Part shown: positions 62,770 through 64,000 of the stretch, piece by piece
Layout of the letters: each line of letters begins with the position of its first letter
Numbering within the stretch: position 1 is the first letter of the stretch
Assembly (NCBI GenBank): GCA_040382055.1
Contig: JBEIGE010000009.1
Coordinates: 49,983-113,982, forward strand
Direction of reading: 5' to 3'
Length of the DNA stretch: 64,000 nucleotides
From: JBEIGE01 sp040382055
GTDB lineage: Bacteria; Pseudomonadota; Gammaproteobacteria; Burkholderiales; Burkholderiaceae_C
Position numbers and translations under genes: made by a program
The notes under the pieces: generated by a model
What the model was told of the DNA's origin: nothing
What the model saw: the letters and a program-made list of their open reading frames with translations, nothing else
Database searches by the model: none

Positions 62770-63465
62770 ATGAATCAGAGTGCGGTCGCCAACGACGCGT
62801 TGGCTCAAGAGTTTCTGCAATTTTCGCTGGATTGTGGCGTACTCAAGTTTGGCGAGTTCAAAACCAAGGCAGGTCGACTCTCGCCCTACTTTTTCAACGC
62901 TGGTTTGTTTGACGATGGTGCCAAGCTCGGCAAGCTTGCCGGTTTTTACGCGCAGCGCCTGGTGCAAAGCGGTATCGCGTTCGACATGATTTTTGGCCCC
63001 GCTTACAAAGGCATCCCTCTGGGTGCGGCGGTGGCGATTGAGCTGGCGCGCTTGGGCAAAAACGTGCCCTTTGCCTACAACCGCAAAGAGGTCAAAGACC
63101 ACGGCGAAGGTGGCAGCCTGGTTGGCGCACCGCTCAAAGGACGCGTGTTGATCGTCGATGATGTGATGAGCGCTGGGACTGCTGCCCGTGAATCCATCGA
63201 ACTGATCAAGGCGGCTGGAGCTACGCCACATGCGGTGGCAATTGCTCTGGACCGCCAGGAAATGGCGACCGAAAAACAAGCCGATGGCAGCACGAAGGAC
63301 GTTCCCTACAGCGCCGTGCAATATGTGCGTGAACACGTGGGTTTGCAGGTGTGCGCGATTGCAGAGCTGGGCGATTTGTTGTCTTACCTGGGTGCGCACA
63401 AGGGTGGCGACATGGACGCGCATTTGCTACGCACACAGGCCTACCGGGACCGGTTTGGCGTTTGA
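62770..63465 (+). CDS. pyrE: orotate phosphoribosyltransferase
   Basis: 231-aa enzyme making OMP from orotate and PRPP in pyrimidine synthesis. SLDCGVLKFGEFKTKAGRLSPYFFNAG and the PRPP motif VLIVDDVMSAGTA are clear. The ATG has AAGGA 10 nt before it. Converges on gatB. Confidence 0.95.
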   Translation: MNQSAVANDALAQEFLQFSLDCGVLKFGEFKTKAGRLSPYFFNAGLFDDGAKLGKLAGFYAQRLVQSGIAFDMIFGPAYKGIPLGAAVAIELARLGKNVPFAYNRKEVKDHGEGGSLVGAPLKGRVLIVDDVMSAGTAARESIELIKAAGATPHAVAIALDRQEMATEKQADGSTKDVPYSAVQYVREHVGLQVCAIAELGDLLSYLGAHKGGDMDAHLLRTQAYRDRFGV

Positions 63466-63516
63466 TGCCCTCAAAACCGTGGCGATGACCACGTTGAAAA
63501 ACTTCAGGCCGAAGGG

Positions 63517-63563
63517 GCTAGCCAGCGCTATCAGCCCCCTAACCCAGGCGCCTGATCAGGCGC
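63517..63563. repeat. hairpin/palindrome in the pyrE-gatB convergent gap
   Basis: GGGGCT...AGCCCC (63517-63541) can form a short hairpin, followed by a perfect 16-bp palindrome GCGCCTGATCAGGCGC (63548-63563) that covers the gatB stop codon. No T-run is present, so a terminator role is uncertain. Confidence 0.5.
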
Positions 63564-64000
63564 TTAGTTTCTTCATCAAGAGCGAATTGACCAGTGCCGG
63601 ATTGGCTTTGCCTTTGCTGGCCTTCATGATGGGACCGACCAGGCCGTTGAGGGCCTTGGTGTTGCCAGCCTTGAACTCTTCCACGTTTTTTGGGTTGGCG
63701 GCTAGCACCTCGTCGATGATGGCTTCCAGGGCGCCGGTGTCGCTCATCTGTTTGAGGCCTTTGGCTTCGATGATGGCGTCTACCGCACCGCCGTCAGTCC
63801 ACAGGGCATCAAATACCTGACGCGCCGCGTTGTTGCTGATGGTGTTGTCATCGATTCGGCCAATCAGCGTGGCCAGTTGTTGGGCGCTGACGGGGGCTTG
63901 TTCGATGGTCATTTCACTGGCGTTGAGGCGACGTGTGACTTCACCCATGATCCAGTTGCTGGCCAGTTTGGCTTGGCCACACGCTTGCGTGGTGGCTTCA
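63556..64000 (-). CDS. gatB: Asp/Glu-tRNA(Asn/Gln) amidotransferase subunit B, C-terminal part
   Basis: The gene runs off the right edge; the last 147 codons are in the window. ASNWIMGEVTRRLN and the tail-domain IIDEVLAANPKNVEEFKAGN, then LVGPIMKASKGKANPALVN are the GatB YqeY-like C-terminal domain. Ends in KKLSA at 63556. Needed for correct Gln/Asn tRNA charging. Confidence 0.93.
   Translation of the reverse strand, partial: EATTQACGQAKLASNWIMGEVTRRLNASEMTIEQAPVSAQQLATLIGRIDDNTISNNAARQVFDALWTDGGAVDAIIEAKGLKQMSDTGALEAIIDEVLAANPKNVEEFKAGNTKALNGLVGPIMKASKGKANPALVNSLLMKKLSA

Noticed and set aside
1..64000. CRISPR arrays, tRNA, rRNA, insertion sequences or phage genes
   Set aside because: No regular direct repeats with spacers, no cloverleaf or rRNA-like sequence, no transposase, integrase or structural phage protein was seen on either strand.

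Overview
The window looks like chromosomal DNA of a betaproteobacterium of the order Burkholderiales, most likely a Comamonadaceae member near Rhodoferax or Polaromonas. Reasons: GC-rich coding sequence, Bug/TctC-type binding protein, a methionine synthase split into two genes behind an SAH riboswitch, a TorF-type porin-glnK-amtB operon, and short interspersed repeats of a kind I associate with this family. No rRNA, tRNA, CRISPR array, insertion sequence or prophage was seen.

Layout. 1-5.4 kb: GDSL lipoprotein, a periplasmic catalase-like/DM13 pair, glutaryl-CoA dehydrogenase and a CaiB-type CoA transferase. 6.6-11.6 kb: a phosphate-flavoured group (ppk2 behind a near-consensus Pho box, secreted metallophosphoesterase, PsiE, M14 peptidase, UspA, cytosolic metallophosphoesterase). 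11.6-17.7 kb: LysR regulator, small membrane protein, pckG with a one-base frameshift, an unannotated-size 46-aa membrane ORF, recQ. 17.7-25 kb: rhodanese, split metH with riboswitch, MFS exporter, comM. 25-28 kb: NtrC/sigma-54 controlled porin-glnK-amtB. 28-44.7 kb: housekeeping and transport genes (glcEF, two EamA exporters, lplT, alr, ketopantoate-reductase-like, aldolase, radA, ilvE, waaF, nitronate monooxygenase, ampG, M48 protease). 44.7-49.9 kb: an aromatic-degradation type cluster (TctC-type binding protein, Rieske dioxygenase beta and alpha subunits, epoxide-hydrolase-like protein, MFS). 50-61 kb: a complete carbon-phosphorus lyase operon phnGHIJKLM, a hexapeptide acyltransferase and phnCDE on the minus strand, with a DUF1045 protein and phnN diverging. 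61-64 kb: a decayed Nramp transporter, exodeoxyribonuclease III, pyrE and the 3' end of gatB.

The genes tell a story of nutrient scavenging: phosphonate uptake and cleavage plus polyphosphate kinase under probable PhoB control, ammonium uptake under NtrC/sigma-54 control, and sulfur-amino-acid recycling sensed through SAH. Points most worth a second look are the SAH riboswitch geometry, the repeat family that supplies stop codons to three genes, the phnD/phnE internal terminator, the Pho box in front of ppk2, the pckG frameshift and the 46-aa ORF upstream of it. I found no convincing wholly new system; the novelty is mostly regulatory and in small genes.
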